Part shown: one piece after another, positions 16,608 through 25,085 of the stretch
Numbering within the stretch: position 1 is the first letter of the stretch
Layout: every line of letters starts with the position of its first letter
Assembly (NCBI GenBank): GCA_945863035.1
Contig: CAMAZH010000027.1
Location: 1 to 39,342 of the forward strand
Reading direction: 5' to 3'
Length of the DNA stretch: 39,342 nt
Source: Chitinophaga pinensis
GTDB taxonomy: Bacteria; Bacteroidota; Bacteroidia; Bacteroidales; GCA-2748055
Made by a program: the position numbers and the translations under genes
Notes under the pieces: generated by a model
Database searches by the model: none
What the model saw: only the letters and a program-made list of their open reading frames with translations
Told to the model about the DNA's origin: nothing

Positions 16608-19463
16608 TTAAAATTTATCAATGTTAAACGTAAACAGCATCTGCACCCCGAAGCTTTTTTCCTTAGGCAAATACGAAATCCGCGCGCCGGAAGTAAACTC
16701 AACGATGAAGCGAAACAGGTGGTAGTCGGCCAAGAGCTCCACGCCCTGACTTAAAAGATGCTCGGGTCGGGTAGTGCGGGTTTCGGTAATGTAGCTCTCA
16801 ACCCCTTCCATATAGTCAACATAGAGGTTTCCACGAATCCGTTTAAGATAAAGCAGAGAGCCAAGCGAAAGGTCGGGATACACAATCGGGAAGGCATAAT
16901 CGGCCGAGTAGCGGCTTATGTCGATAAAGGTTCGTTGGGTATAGCCTCTGGGCAATGATAAATGATTCTGGAAATAATAGGAGGCAACATCCTGATTTTG
17001 CCATTCACCCCTCAGTCGCAATCCCTGATTCCTGATTATCCCGGGGAGGTAAAGGTTTAGCCGCAAAGACTTTATGTTTCCGTACAATTCAGTGTGCAGG
17101 GGAGCCGTGGAAAGCTTTCCGTCGAGGGTAAATCCAAGCCGGGGCTGGAGATCCCTTGCAGAGGTCCGCAGATAGGAATACAGGTAAAGCCGGGGCACGA
17201 AAAATCCGACCCCTTGTTTATATGCACCTGCTTCGGTATTGTAGAAGAAGGTTGAGTTATACGTAAACTGCAAGGAAGGCTGCATACCCGACAGAACCTT
17301 TCCCGAGGAAAAAGTCAAGGGCACATAGCTTGAAAGCGTTGAGCTCAATCCGGGAGCTCTTTCCGGTTCTGGAACATCGCTTACCGTTGCCACCGGAGAC
17401 GATCCACCATAGCTTGTGGTGAAGTCGAAAACCGGAAATAAGCCTTTATAGGTAAAACGGGTATGCAGAAAATTCTCCCCAAAGGCCCGCTCATAGCCAA
17501 GACTTGCAAAGGCGGTGCTTAACTCATTCTGCGACAAAAGGGTGAGACCGGTGCTTATCTGGGGGTCGTCGATGTTCGGATCCGTGTAATCAAACCAATA
17601 AGGGGCCCAGCTGTGCAGTTTTATCAGATGCGAGAATTTGTTGTAGGGCTTTTCAGGGTAACTTGCCGTAAGCTGTCCGGTGGGGTTAAAATCCAAGGTG
17701 TCGGACTTCAAATTCACGCTTGCAAAAAGCTGCTCGCTTATGGAATCCGGCACAGCAAACTCCTCCCAGGGAGCCGAGCTGATCGTTCTTACAGCAATAT
17801 CATAGCCTTTCAGACCATAGGAAGAATAAGCAAATTGCTCGTTCCGGATCGACAAATCCGGATGAAACGCGCCCAGCAAGACATTGCTGTGCTTCCTGAG
17901 CTTGCCGTCAAGCATATTGAAAGAGTAGATCTGATCGATGCCATCAAATCCCCCGTTAAAAAACAAATAATCGCCCTTGGACTTCAGATGGTCAATATTT
18001 ACAAATCCGGTCTTAAACAACTCTTTCCATGTGTCGCTGACCAGGTCGTACAGTAAAATTTTCTTGCCCTCCTCCCCCGTCGCAATAACTGCAATTTTGG
18101 AGGTCCCATCGATCCATTCGGGGTACTGAAGGTATGAGTTTCCCGGGGAGGGAATGGTCTGGGTCAGTTTGCCGTCGCCTGCATCGAAAATCACAAGCGA
18201 AAAGCTGTAATCGGGCTTAGCCTCAACCGCTACAATTCTTTTTCCATCGGAGGAATAGGCCGGGGAGACATATTTGGATTTCCGGCTGAGGTTGCGCTGC
18301 TTTCCGGTTGCCAAATCGTATTCCCTCAGAACCGAGTAGCTGCGGTTTTTCCAGCGGATGTCCTGAACATATTCGTCCCAGATAATTTTGTCGCCAAAAT
18401 ACGAATAACGACCTGAAACCATACTCCCGGGTGTGAAGACGCGTTCTTCTTTTCCTCCGGGATGAATTTTTACAAAGCGAGGGATGCTGTTTATGCTGGT
18501 CTTCAGGGCGAGTACGGAAGCGTCGGGTAAAAGCCGGGGAACCGCATAGCTGGTATAAACTCTCCGGGCTTTTTTATTAAAGGGGGATATTTCCTCGACC
18601 ACCCTTGCATCGGCCGTTTTCGACCAGTGATCTTTCAGCGTGCTCATGGTGTTTTTATACAAAAGAGACTGTCCGCCGCCGGTTTCGCGCTTCGAATAGA
18701 AATAATAAGGACTAAGCAGAAAGGGTCGTTTTGCGATGTAGTCCAAAGCATGGGTCCAGTAATCGTCGCCATAGTCTTCGCGTGCCTTGCTCACCATCTG
18801 AAATCCCAGGCGGTAATAATCGGGCACCATATCTTTGTAGGATCCGAGATACGCTTTATTGAGGCTGTAGGGCTTTTTATCGGACAACAACTTTGCCTTT
18901 AACTCCATCTCGAACGAAGGAAGCCTGCCCCTTCCGGATTGGGAGAGAGAGGTTTCGGCGCTCACCGCATCTCCCTCAATAAACCAAAGCGGCATCATAC
19001 CAGCCACTACGCCGTTTGCCTGCTGTCCGAGGAAAAAACCCATAAAACGGGTGAAGCCCTGGTTAAGCTTATCGATCTGTACCACATGCCGGTACTCGTG
19101 AATGCTCAACTCCTTCAGCCAGTCGATCGGATACAGGGCAGGATCGGGAAAGGTAAAGAACTCGAGTCTTTTGGGCGCCCAGGTAACAAAGGCGTTTGAA
19201 ATAACCGTTTGATTGTGTACGATAAGGGGGACCTTCCCGGGCTGATGACTCAACTGGGAAGTATTGGCAGGGTAATTTGCTTCCATCATAGCGGCAAGGC
19301 TCTGGGCTTTTTCTGAAAAATCCCCCGGGTAAACCAGCCTGAAATGCTCGGTGTCGATACGCTTCCATTTTATCGATGAGGGATCTTGCCCAAACTCATA
19401 AAACTGCGCAGAAACAGGAATCCCCAGAGAAAAAACCAACAGTATCCCAAAAAAATACTTCAT
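16608..19463 (-). CDS. exported zincin peptidase-like / beta-propeller / outer-membrane barrel protein
   Basis: A 951-aa protein with a signal peptide (about residues 1-20). Residues ~25-180 form a gluzincin-like domain: HEYRH (122-126) is an HExxH zinc motif, and E163 in WFIEGDAVSAE is placed to be the third ligand. Residues ~290-580 are repeated beta-strand blades of the TolB/WD40-like type (YSSDGKRIVAVEA, FHPDLSIRNEQFAYSSYG). The last ~350 residues have alternating aromatic strands ending in LFTFNIDKF, a terminal Phe typical of outer-membrane beta-barrels. The protein is thus probably surface-anchored with a periplasmic or surface protease. The substrate is unknown. It is upstream of the TonB-like gene on the same strand, 59 bases apart. 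Confidence 0.75.
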   Translation of the reverse strand: MKYFFGILLVFSLGIPVSAQFYEFGQDPSSIKWKRIDTEHFRLVYPGDFSEKAQSLAAMMEANYPANTSQLSHQPGKVPLIVHNQTVISNAFVTWAPKRLEFFTFPDPALYPIDWLKELSIHEYRHVVQIDKLNQGFTRFMGFFLGQQANGVVAGMMPLWFIEGDAVSAETSLSQSGRGRLPSFEMELKAKLLSDKKPYSLNKAYLGSYKDMVPDYYRLGFQMVSKAREDYGDDYWTHALDYIAKRPFLLSPYYFYSKRETGGGQSLLYKNTMSTLKDHWSKTADARVVEEISPFNKKARRVYTSYAVPRLLPDASVLALKTSINSIPRFVKIHPGGKEERVFTPGSMVSGRYSYFGDKIIWDEYVQDIRWKNRSYSVLREYDLATGKQRNLSRKSKYVSPAYSSDGKRIVAVEAKPDYSFSLVIFDAGDGKLTQTIPSPGNSYLQYPEWIDGTSKIAVIATGEEGKKILLYDLVSDTWKELFKTGFVNIDHLKSKGDYLFFNGGFDGIDQIYSFNMLDGKLRKHSNVLLGAFHPDLSIRNEQFAYSSYGLKGYDIAVRTISSAPWEEFAVPDSISEQLFASVNLKSDTLDFNPTGQLTASYPEKPYNKFSHLIKLHSWAPYWFDYTDPNIDDPQISTGLTLLSQNELSTAFASLGYERAFGENFLHTRFTYKGLFPVFDFTTSYGGSSPVATVSDVPEPERAPGLSSTLSSYVPLTFSSGKVLSGMQPSLQFTYNSTFFYNTEAGAYKQGVGFFVPRLYLYSYLRTSARDLQPRLGFTLDGKLSTAPLHTELYGNIKSLRLNLYLPGIIRNQGLRLRGEWQNQDVASYYFQNHLSLPRGYTQRTFIDISRYSADYAFPIVYPDLSLGSLLYLKRIRGNLYVDYMEGVESYITETRTTRPEHLLSQGVELLADYHLFRFIVEFTSGARISYLPKEKSFGVQMLFTFNIDKF

Positions 19464-19589
19464 CAGACAATCTATTTATAGTGCCATTGACAATCTAAAG
19501 ACTTATAACCAGAAATAAGCCGAATTGTTAAAAATCTCGTCGCTTCAGTAAGAAAAACCAGCTCAAGCCCTAAGCTCATATTGGCTTTA

Positions 19590-19931
19590 CTATCCTTTTA
19601 CCTTATAGCCTTTTGACTGCAGATAGGTCTTTACTTTCTCCCTCAGATCGCCCTGAATGATTATCTCCCCGTCTTTTGAGGATCCGCCGGTGGCACACCT
19701 TGTCTTAATCTCTTTTTCAAGGAGTTGAAGATCATCTGCCTTACCAACAAACCCGGTGATGAGGGTCACGGTCTTCCCTTTGCGGTGTTTTGTGCTGAGC
19801 TGAACTCTCAGATTTTGTTTTTCCGGGGGAGGTGTAGCTTCTTCGGAGTTCTGGTCCTGGTCGTATTTGAATTCCTGGTTGGTGGAATACACCACACCCA
19901 GCCGCTCTTTCCAGTCATTGTTCCTGTTCAT
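19590..19931 (-). CDS. yciH: SUI1/eIF1-family translation factor homologue (YciH-like)
   Basis: A 113-aa cytosolic protein. The second half matches the SUI1 domain, with VTLITGFVGKADDLQLLEKEIK, the CATGGSSKDGEIIIQGD loop and a final LQSKGYKVKG. In bacteria this family (YciH) is proposed to act in fidelity of start-codon choice; its exact role is uncertain. The N-terminal ~45 residues are charged and probably disordered. A well-formed promoter lies just upstream. It is divergent from the DUF2723 gene. Confidence 0.9.
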   Translation of the reverse strand: MNRNNDWKERLGVVYSTNQEFKYDQDQNSEEATPPPEKQNLRVQLSTKHRKGKTVTLITGFVGKADDLQLLEKEIKTRCATGGSSKDGEIIIQGDLREKVKTYLQSKGYKVKG

Positions 19932-19950
19932 GTCCCTATGGTTTGAAGTC

Positions 19951-19982
19951 CAAATTTATCTGCTTTGCAGATTTTTGGCAAG
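19951..19982 (-). promoter_or_regulatory. putative yciH promoter with palindromic spacer
   Basis: On the minus strand CTTG (19979-19982) is followed after 20 bases by TAAATTTG (19951-19958). The spacer contains ATCTGC-TTT-GCAGAT (19958-19972), a perfect 6-base inverted repeat that touches the -7 box and could be a repressor site. On the plus strand the same palindrome followed by TTTT resembles a small terminator, but nothing upstream on that strand needs one. Confidence 0.55.
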
Positions 19983-20046
19983 ATAATAAGTGTTTACCTT
20001 AATATTCATAAAATTCACTAAATTCGCCACTATCAAATACTTTATT

Positions 20047-23000
20047 ATGGGAAATTTCAGAATCTGGAATATCAGTCTGGGCTGGTTGAGTTTCGCGATT
20101 GCAACGGCTGTATACATCATGACACTTGAGCCTACGGTTAGTTGGTGGGATTGCGGCGAGTTTATAGCCAGTTCGTTCAAGCTTCAGGTGGGTCATCCTC
20201 CCGGGGCGCCATTCTTTCTTATTCTGGGTCGCATTGCCTCACTCTTTGCCTCCGACTCCGAGAACGTGGCGTACATGGTAAATTTGCTTTCCGCCCTGGC
20301 AAGCTCCTTCACGATTCTTTTTCTTTTCTGGTCAATAACCCACCTGGCGCAACGGCTCAGGGGCGACCAGGAAAACCTGAGCCTTACGGATCAGATTCTT
20401 ATTCTGGGCAGTGGTTTGGTTGGCTCGCTGGCCTATGCTTTCAGCGATACAGCATGGTTCTCGGCTGTTGAAGGCGAGGTTTACGGAACCTCCTCCCTGT
20501 TTACCGCCGTGGTTTTCTGGGCAATTCTTAAATGGGAGAACGTTGCCGATGAGCCACACGCCAATCGCTGGCTCATCCTTATTGCCTATTTAATGGGATT
20601 GTCGATCGGGGTGCACCTTTTGAACCTTCTGGCCATCCCTGCGATTGTGCTGGTTTACTACTTCAGAAAATACAACTATTCCCTCAAAGGAATGCTTCAG
20701 GCATTGGGCTTGTCGATACTGATCCTTGGGGTTATCATGTACGGGATTATCAACGGCCTTGTGAAAATTGCAAGCTGGTTCGAGTTACTGTTTGTAAATG
20801 GCTTTGGCTTGCCTTTTAACTCGGGTGTTCTGATTTACGCAATCTTGCTTGTGGGCCTTATCGTTTTTGGGGTCTGGTATACCCAAAAACATGGAAAAAT
20901 AATGCTGAACACAGCCATCTTGTGTTTTGCAGTAATTGTGATTGGCTATTCCTCGTATGCAACCATTGTGATCCGCTCGCATGCAAATCCCCCGATGGAT
21001 GAAAACAACCCGCAGCATGTTTTTTCGCTTCTCTCCTATCTTAACCGCGAGCAATACGGCGACCGCCCATTGCTTTTCGGCCATAACTACAATGCCGAAA
21101 TTGCCCGAAACCGAGAGGGCTACGCAGTAATTAAAGAAACGAAAAACGTCTACCGGAAAAACGAAGAACTGGGAAAATATGTTGTTGCTTACCGGAAGCC
21201 CGAATTGACTTATGCCTCGGGGTCCGATTTTATGCCCAGAATGTACAGCCGCGAGCCCAGCCATATGTCGGAATACAAGCGCTGGGGCGTAATTGGTGAG
21301 GGGGAGAGCCCGGGAATGATTAATAATCTGGTGTTTTTCATCAACTATCAGGTTGGACACATGTACCTGCGGTACTTTATGTGGAACTTTGCGGGAAGGC
21401 AAAGCGACGAGCAAAGCCATGGCAGTCTTGTGAACGGGAACTGGATCAGTGGAGTCGGATTCATCGACGCCTACAGGCTCGGTAACCAGGATACCCTGCC
21501 CGACAAGTACCGCGACAATCCCTCGCGGAACCGCTACTACTTTCTGCCCCTTATTTTGGGCATCATGGGGCTACTCTTTCATTTCTCGAGCAACAAGAAA
21601 AACTTTTTGGTTGTGGGATTGCTGTTCTTCATGACCGGGATTGCCATAGTGCTTTACCTTAACCAGACCCCCATGCAGCCCCGGGAGCGTGATTACGCCT
21701 ACGCGGGTTCGTTTTACGCTTTCTGCATCTGGGTGGGACTCGGGGTCTTCGGACTGTTCGACACCCTGAAAAAAGCCTGGAAGAATAAAATCGCTGCAGG
21801 CGCCATTGTAACGCTTAGTCTCGTTTTTGTTCCCGTTCTGATGGCCGCTGAGAACTGGGACGACCATGATCGTTCGGGAAGGTATACCGCGCGGGATATC
21901 GCAAGAAACTACCTGGACACCTGCGAGAAGAATGCGATCCTTTTTACCAATGGCGACAACGATACTTTTCCGCTATGGTATGTGCAGGAAGTGGAAGGCT
22001 ACCGCACCGATGTGAGAGTTGTGAACCTGATGCTTTTTAATACCGAGTGGTATATCGACCAAATGAAAATGAAGGCGTACGATTCGGAGGTGCTGCCTAT
22101 TACCCTCCCCAACACGAAATATGTGGATGGCGTAAACAGTTCGGTTTATGTAAAAACAGACTCCCGGAAAGTCAATGTCAGCACCTTGATCGAAGGAATA
22201 AAGAGCGAGCACAGCCTCTTCAGGGAGCGGACCATCCGTAACGAGCTTGTGGATGTTTTACCCACCGCGAACCTAATCCTGGATGTCGACACAGCCAAAG
22301 TCGTTGCCAACGGCACCGTAAAACCCGGGAATGCCCATCTGATTGAGAGTTCCATAAGCTGGACCCTCAGGGATGTTCCGATTTCCAAGGCTAATCTGCT
22401 TCAGCTCGATATTCTTGCACACAATAACTGGGAAAGGCCAATTTATTTTGTTGCAGGAGGAAATGACGGTACTCTGGGACTGGAAGACTATTTTCAGATG
22501 GATGGACTCGCCTACCGATTGGTTCCCATAAAAACCAAATCACCGGATTTCTATTTTGAGTTGGGAAGGATTGAAACCGATATCCTTTACAAGAACCTCA
22601 TGGAAAAATACAAGTGGGGGCGCATGAATGAGCCGGATGTTTATATGGATTTCTACAATACCAGAACCCTGGGTGTGATCAAATTCCGTAAAACATTTGT
22701 GCGGCTTGCAGAAGCCCTGATTGCTGAAGGAAAGGCCGACAAAGCCGTTGAAGTGCTGGATCGTTGTATGGATCTTGCGCCCCATTATAAGGTTCCTTAC
22801 GACCACTTCATTTCCGGGGTAACGTACAGCGAAGGCCAAGGTAAAACCCCGGTTCATTATTCAGGGGTAATAGAAGCCTACTACAAGTGCGGGCAGTTCG
22901 AAAAAGCAAATGCTATCCTTATGGATTTTGTGCAGATACTACAGCAGGATCTCCAGTATTATCAGTCGCTGGGCACACGGTTTAAAAAGCGCTTCGAAAA

Positions 23001-23091
23001 TGAAGCCTATCAAAGCCAGAGTCTTTATAACGAATTGGTTTACCTGGCCGACCTGTACAAACAGGAATCAGTGTTAAGCCAGATACGCTGA
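20047..23091 (+). CDS. DUF2723 GT-C-like membrane protein with TPR tail
   Basis: A 1014-aa inner-membrane protein. The first ~230 residues and a later block (~490-620) are rich in transmembrane helices; the DUF2723 signature, EPTVSWWDCGEFIASSFKL then GHPPGAPFF, lies near residues 30-62, with the acidic D/E pair expected at the active site of GT-C transferases. The C-terminus (~880-1000) has TPR-like helices. Human TMEM260, in the same family, is a protein O-mannosyltransferase, so a role in protein O-glycosylation is plausible but not shown for bacteria from this sequence. I choose ATG 20047 (MGNFRIWNISLGW) over the open frame at 19990. No glycosylation genes are adjacent. Confidence 0.85.
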   Translation: MGNFRIWNISLGWLSFAIATAVYIMTLEPTVSWWDCGEFIASSFKLQVGHPPGAPFFLILGRIASLFASDSENVAYMVNLLSALASSFTILFLFWSITHLAQRLRGDQENLSLTDQILILGSGLVGSLAYAFSDTAWFSAVEGEVYGTSSLFTAVVFWAILKWENVADEPHANRWLILIAYLMGLSIGVHLLNLLAIPAIVLVYYFRKYNYSLKGMLQALGLSILILGVIMYGIINGLVKIASWFELLFVNGFGLPFNSGVLIYAILLVGLIVFGVWYTQKHGKIMLNTAILCFAVIVIGYSSYATIVIRSHANPPMDENNPQHVFSLLSYLNREQYGDRPLLFGHNYNAEIARNREGYAVIKETKNVYRKNEELGKYVVAYRKPELTYASGSDFMPRMYSREPSHMSEYKRWGVIGEGESPGMINNLVFFINYQVGHMYLRYFMWNFAGRQSDEQSHGSLVNGNWISGVGFIDAYRLGNQDTLPDKYRDNPSRNRYYFLPLILGIMGLLFHFSSNKKNFLVVGLLFFMTGIAIVLYLNQTPMQPRERDYAYAGSFYAFCIWVGLGVFGLFDTLKKAWKNKIAAGAIVTLSLVFVPVLMAAENWDDHDRSGRYTARDIARNYLDTCEKNAILFTNGDNDTFPLWYVQEVEGYRTDVRVVNLMLFNTEWYIDQMKMKAYDSEVLPITLPNTKYVDGVNSSVYVKTDSRKVNVSTLIEGIKSEHSLFRERTIRNELVDVLPTANLILDVDTAKVVANGTVKPGNAHLIESSISWTLRDVPISKANLLQLDILAHNNWERPIYFVAGGNDGTLGLEDYFQMDGLAYRLVPIKTKSPDFYFELGRIETDILYKNLMEKYKWGRMNEPDVYMDFYNTRTLGVIKFRKTFVRLAEALIAEGKADKAVEVLDRCMDLAPHYKVPYDHFISGVTYSEGQGKTPVHYSGVIEAYYKCGQFEKANAILMDFVQILQQDLQYYQSLGTRFKKRFENEAYQSQSLYNELVYLADLYKQESVLSQIR

Positions 23092-23388
23092 TACGATTAA
23101 AAACAGAAGATTTGCATGACTAATATTTCGCTGCTCTGCAGCTTAACTCAATTCACGCAATTCCCTAACTACAAATATTTTGCTGCGGTTCGACTAAGCT
23201 CGCCGAAATCTCTGCAGCTATTTCAAGCGGCAGCGCCGCCCAAACATTTGTAGAAATATTGACAAAAAAGTGAAGAGAAGCCCTGTAGGGGCGTAATATA
23301 TATAAATGCCCTAAAAATAGAGCTGTTTACAGGTTTGAAAAATATTTTACCGGACAACAATGTTTTTATGGATGTTATAGTCCCCTGA
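23092..23388. other. 297-base convergent intergenic region
   Basis: Lies between the convergent ends of the DUF2723 and GH16-like genes. It contains repeat copy B (23118-23226), then GCGGCAGCGCCGC (23227-23239), a short perfect hairpin, and the GC-rich GCCCTGTAGGGGC (about 23280-23292), also a hairpin. On the minus strand the latter is followed by a T-rich run and could end transcription of the GH16-like gene. No gene is visible. Confidence 0.75.
23118..23226 (-). repeat. dispersed intergenic repeat, copy B
   Basis: Reverse-complement partner of copy A at 11621-11732; about 85 of 101 positions agree in a gapless hand alignment. Differences cluster in the middle third (the part after ATTTGTAG), while the GCTGC-containing arms and CTTAGTCGAACCGCAGC are conserved. 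The pattern suggests selection for, or recent origin of, the foldable ends. Confidence 0.85.
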
Positions 23389-24612
23389 TTATTTGGACTT
23401 ATAAACCCGTACCCAGTCGATCTCAAACGCTGATGGGATTCCGGCATCCGAAGCTTTTTCCTTAAGACTGGAATTGAAAACCAGGAACATGGCTTTGTCG
23501 GGAACGCCTTCGGTCTGAACTTTGAATTCCACACCGTTTACCTTCCAGGTAAGTTTCCCGGCCTCCCAGATAAGCGTGAAAATATGGTAATCGGAAGTAT
23601 ATTTGCCTCCCCCGGCAGAGCTTACCGATTTGGATATCTGGGATGCACCTTTCCAGAAATTGGCTGCAAAAATCTTACCCTTCTCAAATTTCACCACGTC
23701 AATGTGAGGCAGCATCTGACCCGACATCAGCGAGAAAGCCTGGGAAACCTCCGATTTGCCGAATTTGACTTTGGCTTCTATGATCCCATAAGCCTGTGAA
23801 AAACTTTTTGCGGAACTAATCATATCCGAGGAAAAGTCAAATTCCTTCTCATAGAAACCGTGGGCAGGATTCCAAACCAAACCCTTTGCTTTTTCCCTGC
23901 GGGTAAGAATGCGTAGTTTTTTGTCGATAATCTCGAGGTTCTTCCCCTCGGTAAAAGCATGCTTGTCATCGGCCATTACATAAGCTTTGTTAAGAATGGA
24001 GTCACCATGCAAATAACGGTTCATCCAGGTATTCGAATCCGGTTTGCTGCTTGCGAAAGTATCTTCGAAGGTAACATCCCATTTCTCTACCCATGAGAAA
24101 GGATATTTCTTGAGAATTTTCTTGTACCAGATGATTTTTTCGGATTTTACCAAACCGAGGTATTCCTGCTGCTTTTTGTATTCTTCCGACTGCTGGAATT
24201 TTTGGTTAGCCGAAAGGGACATATATTTTTTTACCTCTGCAAATTTCTCGGATTTGACATAATCCCCCAACTCGAACATTCTCTTTACTTCAGACGACTC
24301 CGAAAGGGCATTCCCCTCCTCCTTGTCCTTCTTCTTAAAATAGCTTTTAACAACAGGCGACTTGAGAAGTTTCCTGTACTCCTGCTCCTTTTTAAACTCT
24401 TCGGTTTGCTTGAAATTCCGGGATTTGATTGTCTTTACCCTCTGCTGAAAATCAGCGGAAGTGACTTCTTTTTCCAATTCCTGAAAATGCTTTAGTTCGT
24501 CAGACACCTCAAATTTCTTGTACTCCTGGTAATCGGAACGAAGCTTATCGGATTCGGATTCGTACTTCGATGTGGCGGGGATCATCCCAAAGAGAAAACG
24601 TAGGCTTGCCAT
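23389..24612 (-). CDS. coiled-coil protein with catalytically degenerate GH16-like domain
   Basis: A 407-aa protein without a signal peptide. Residues ~15-180 are highly charged and helical and contain a duplicated ~50-residue unit: the stretches ending FKQTEEFKKEQEYRKLLKS and FQQSEEYKKQQEYLGLVKS align well. Residues ~190-407 are a concanavalin-A-like GH16 (laminarinase-type) domain ending FEIDWVRVYK. The catalytic motif of the family, E-[ILV]-D-x-x-E, reads H-I-D-V-V-K here (codons at 23689-23706), so both nucleophile and acid/base glutamates are replaced. It is probably a carbohydrate- or protein-binding lectin-like protein, possibly intracellular. It stands alone, with unassigned flanking DNA on both sides. 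Confidence 0.8.
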   Translation of the reverse strand: MASLRFLFGMIPATSKYESESDKLRSDYQEYKKFEVSDELKHFQELEKEVTSADFQQRVKTIKSRNFKQTEEFKKEQEYRKLLKSPVVKSYFKKKDKEEGNALSESSEVKRMFELGDYVKSEKFAEVKKYMSLSANQKFQQSEEYKKQQEYLGLVKSEKIIWYKKILKKYPFSWVEKWDVTFEDTFASSKPDSNTWMNRYLHGDSILNKAYVMADDKHAFTEGKNLEIIDKKLRILTRREKAKGLVWNPAHGFYEKEFDFSSDMISSAKSFSQAYGIIEAKVKFGKSEVSQAFSLMSGQMLPHIDVVKFEKGKIFAANFWKGASQISKSVSSAGGGKYTSDYHIFTLIWEAGKLTWKVNGVEFKVQTEGVPDKAMFLVFNSSLKEKASDAGIPSAFEIDWVRVYKSK

Positions 24613-25085
24613 ATGGATATTATTGAATTATCGTTTAGATTTCAGTGTAAATGTCTAAATTCTTAGCATGTAATCAAACACCTGCAAACATTATCTTTAT
24701 TTGCGGGCAATTTTTGACAGGAGGGATTTCTCCCTCCCAACAAACGAACCAGATCCTTCTGTAACTATATTGCTCTATATATCAAATCTTTGCAGATATA
24801 CGGGGTTTTGATTCCTCACGGCATTAACTTAAAACACAAAGCAACTTTTACAGAAATACCTGCTTTTTAATTCAGCTAAAGATATAAAAAATTGAAATAC
24901 CCGAACTATTTCTGTCTCAGGGATTGAAATAAAATTCGCCAACTCACCTGTCGGATCAGGGAGCCGACGCTAAGGTTTTCCCTTTGTATCCTTTCAATTG
25001 GCCCCTTCTCCCATTAATCCCCACAACATATTATTGGAATGTGTTTTAATATTAACTTTGCCGTGAAAACATAAAATCAAGGTCA
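24613..25085. other. 473-base intergenic region with two small hairpins
   Basis: Divergent region between the GH16-like gene and pepE with no supported gene. GGAGGGA-TTTC-TCCCTCC (24720-24737) is a perfect 7-base hairpin; GTCGG-N9-CCGAC lies near 24954-24972. Neither neighbours a T-run, so they are not standard terminators. A TAnnTTTG box for pepE is near the right end. I do not recognise a known riboswitch. Confidence 0.6.
25053..25060 (+). promoter_or_regulatory. putative pepE promoter, -7 box TAACTTTG
   Basis: Exact TAnnTTTG match 25 bases before the pepE ATG. A TTG at 25034-25036 is 16 bases upstream, one short of the usual 17-23 spacing, so it may be the -33 element. The leader would be about 20 bases. 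Confidence 0.5.

Noticed and set aside
16608..19463. Reading the propeller protein as TolB
   Set aside because: It is far longer than TolB, carries an HExxH domain and a barrel-like C-terminus, and no Tol-Pal genes are nearby.
20785..21420. 211-codon minus-strand frame inside the DUF2723 gene
   Set aside because: Antisense shadow; no family motifs, and the sense frame is strongly supported.
24911..24935. GTCTCAGGGATTGAAAT resembles the end of a CRISPR repeat
   Set aside because: It occurs once only; no second copy or regularly spaced repeat is present in the window, and there are no cas genes.
24940..24985. Possible riboswitch (ACCTGTCGGATCAGGG resembles part of a TPP element)
   Set aside because: The order of conserved blocks does not fit the TPP aptamer, and the nearby genes (pepE, GH16-like) are not thiamine genes.
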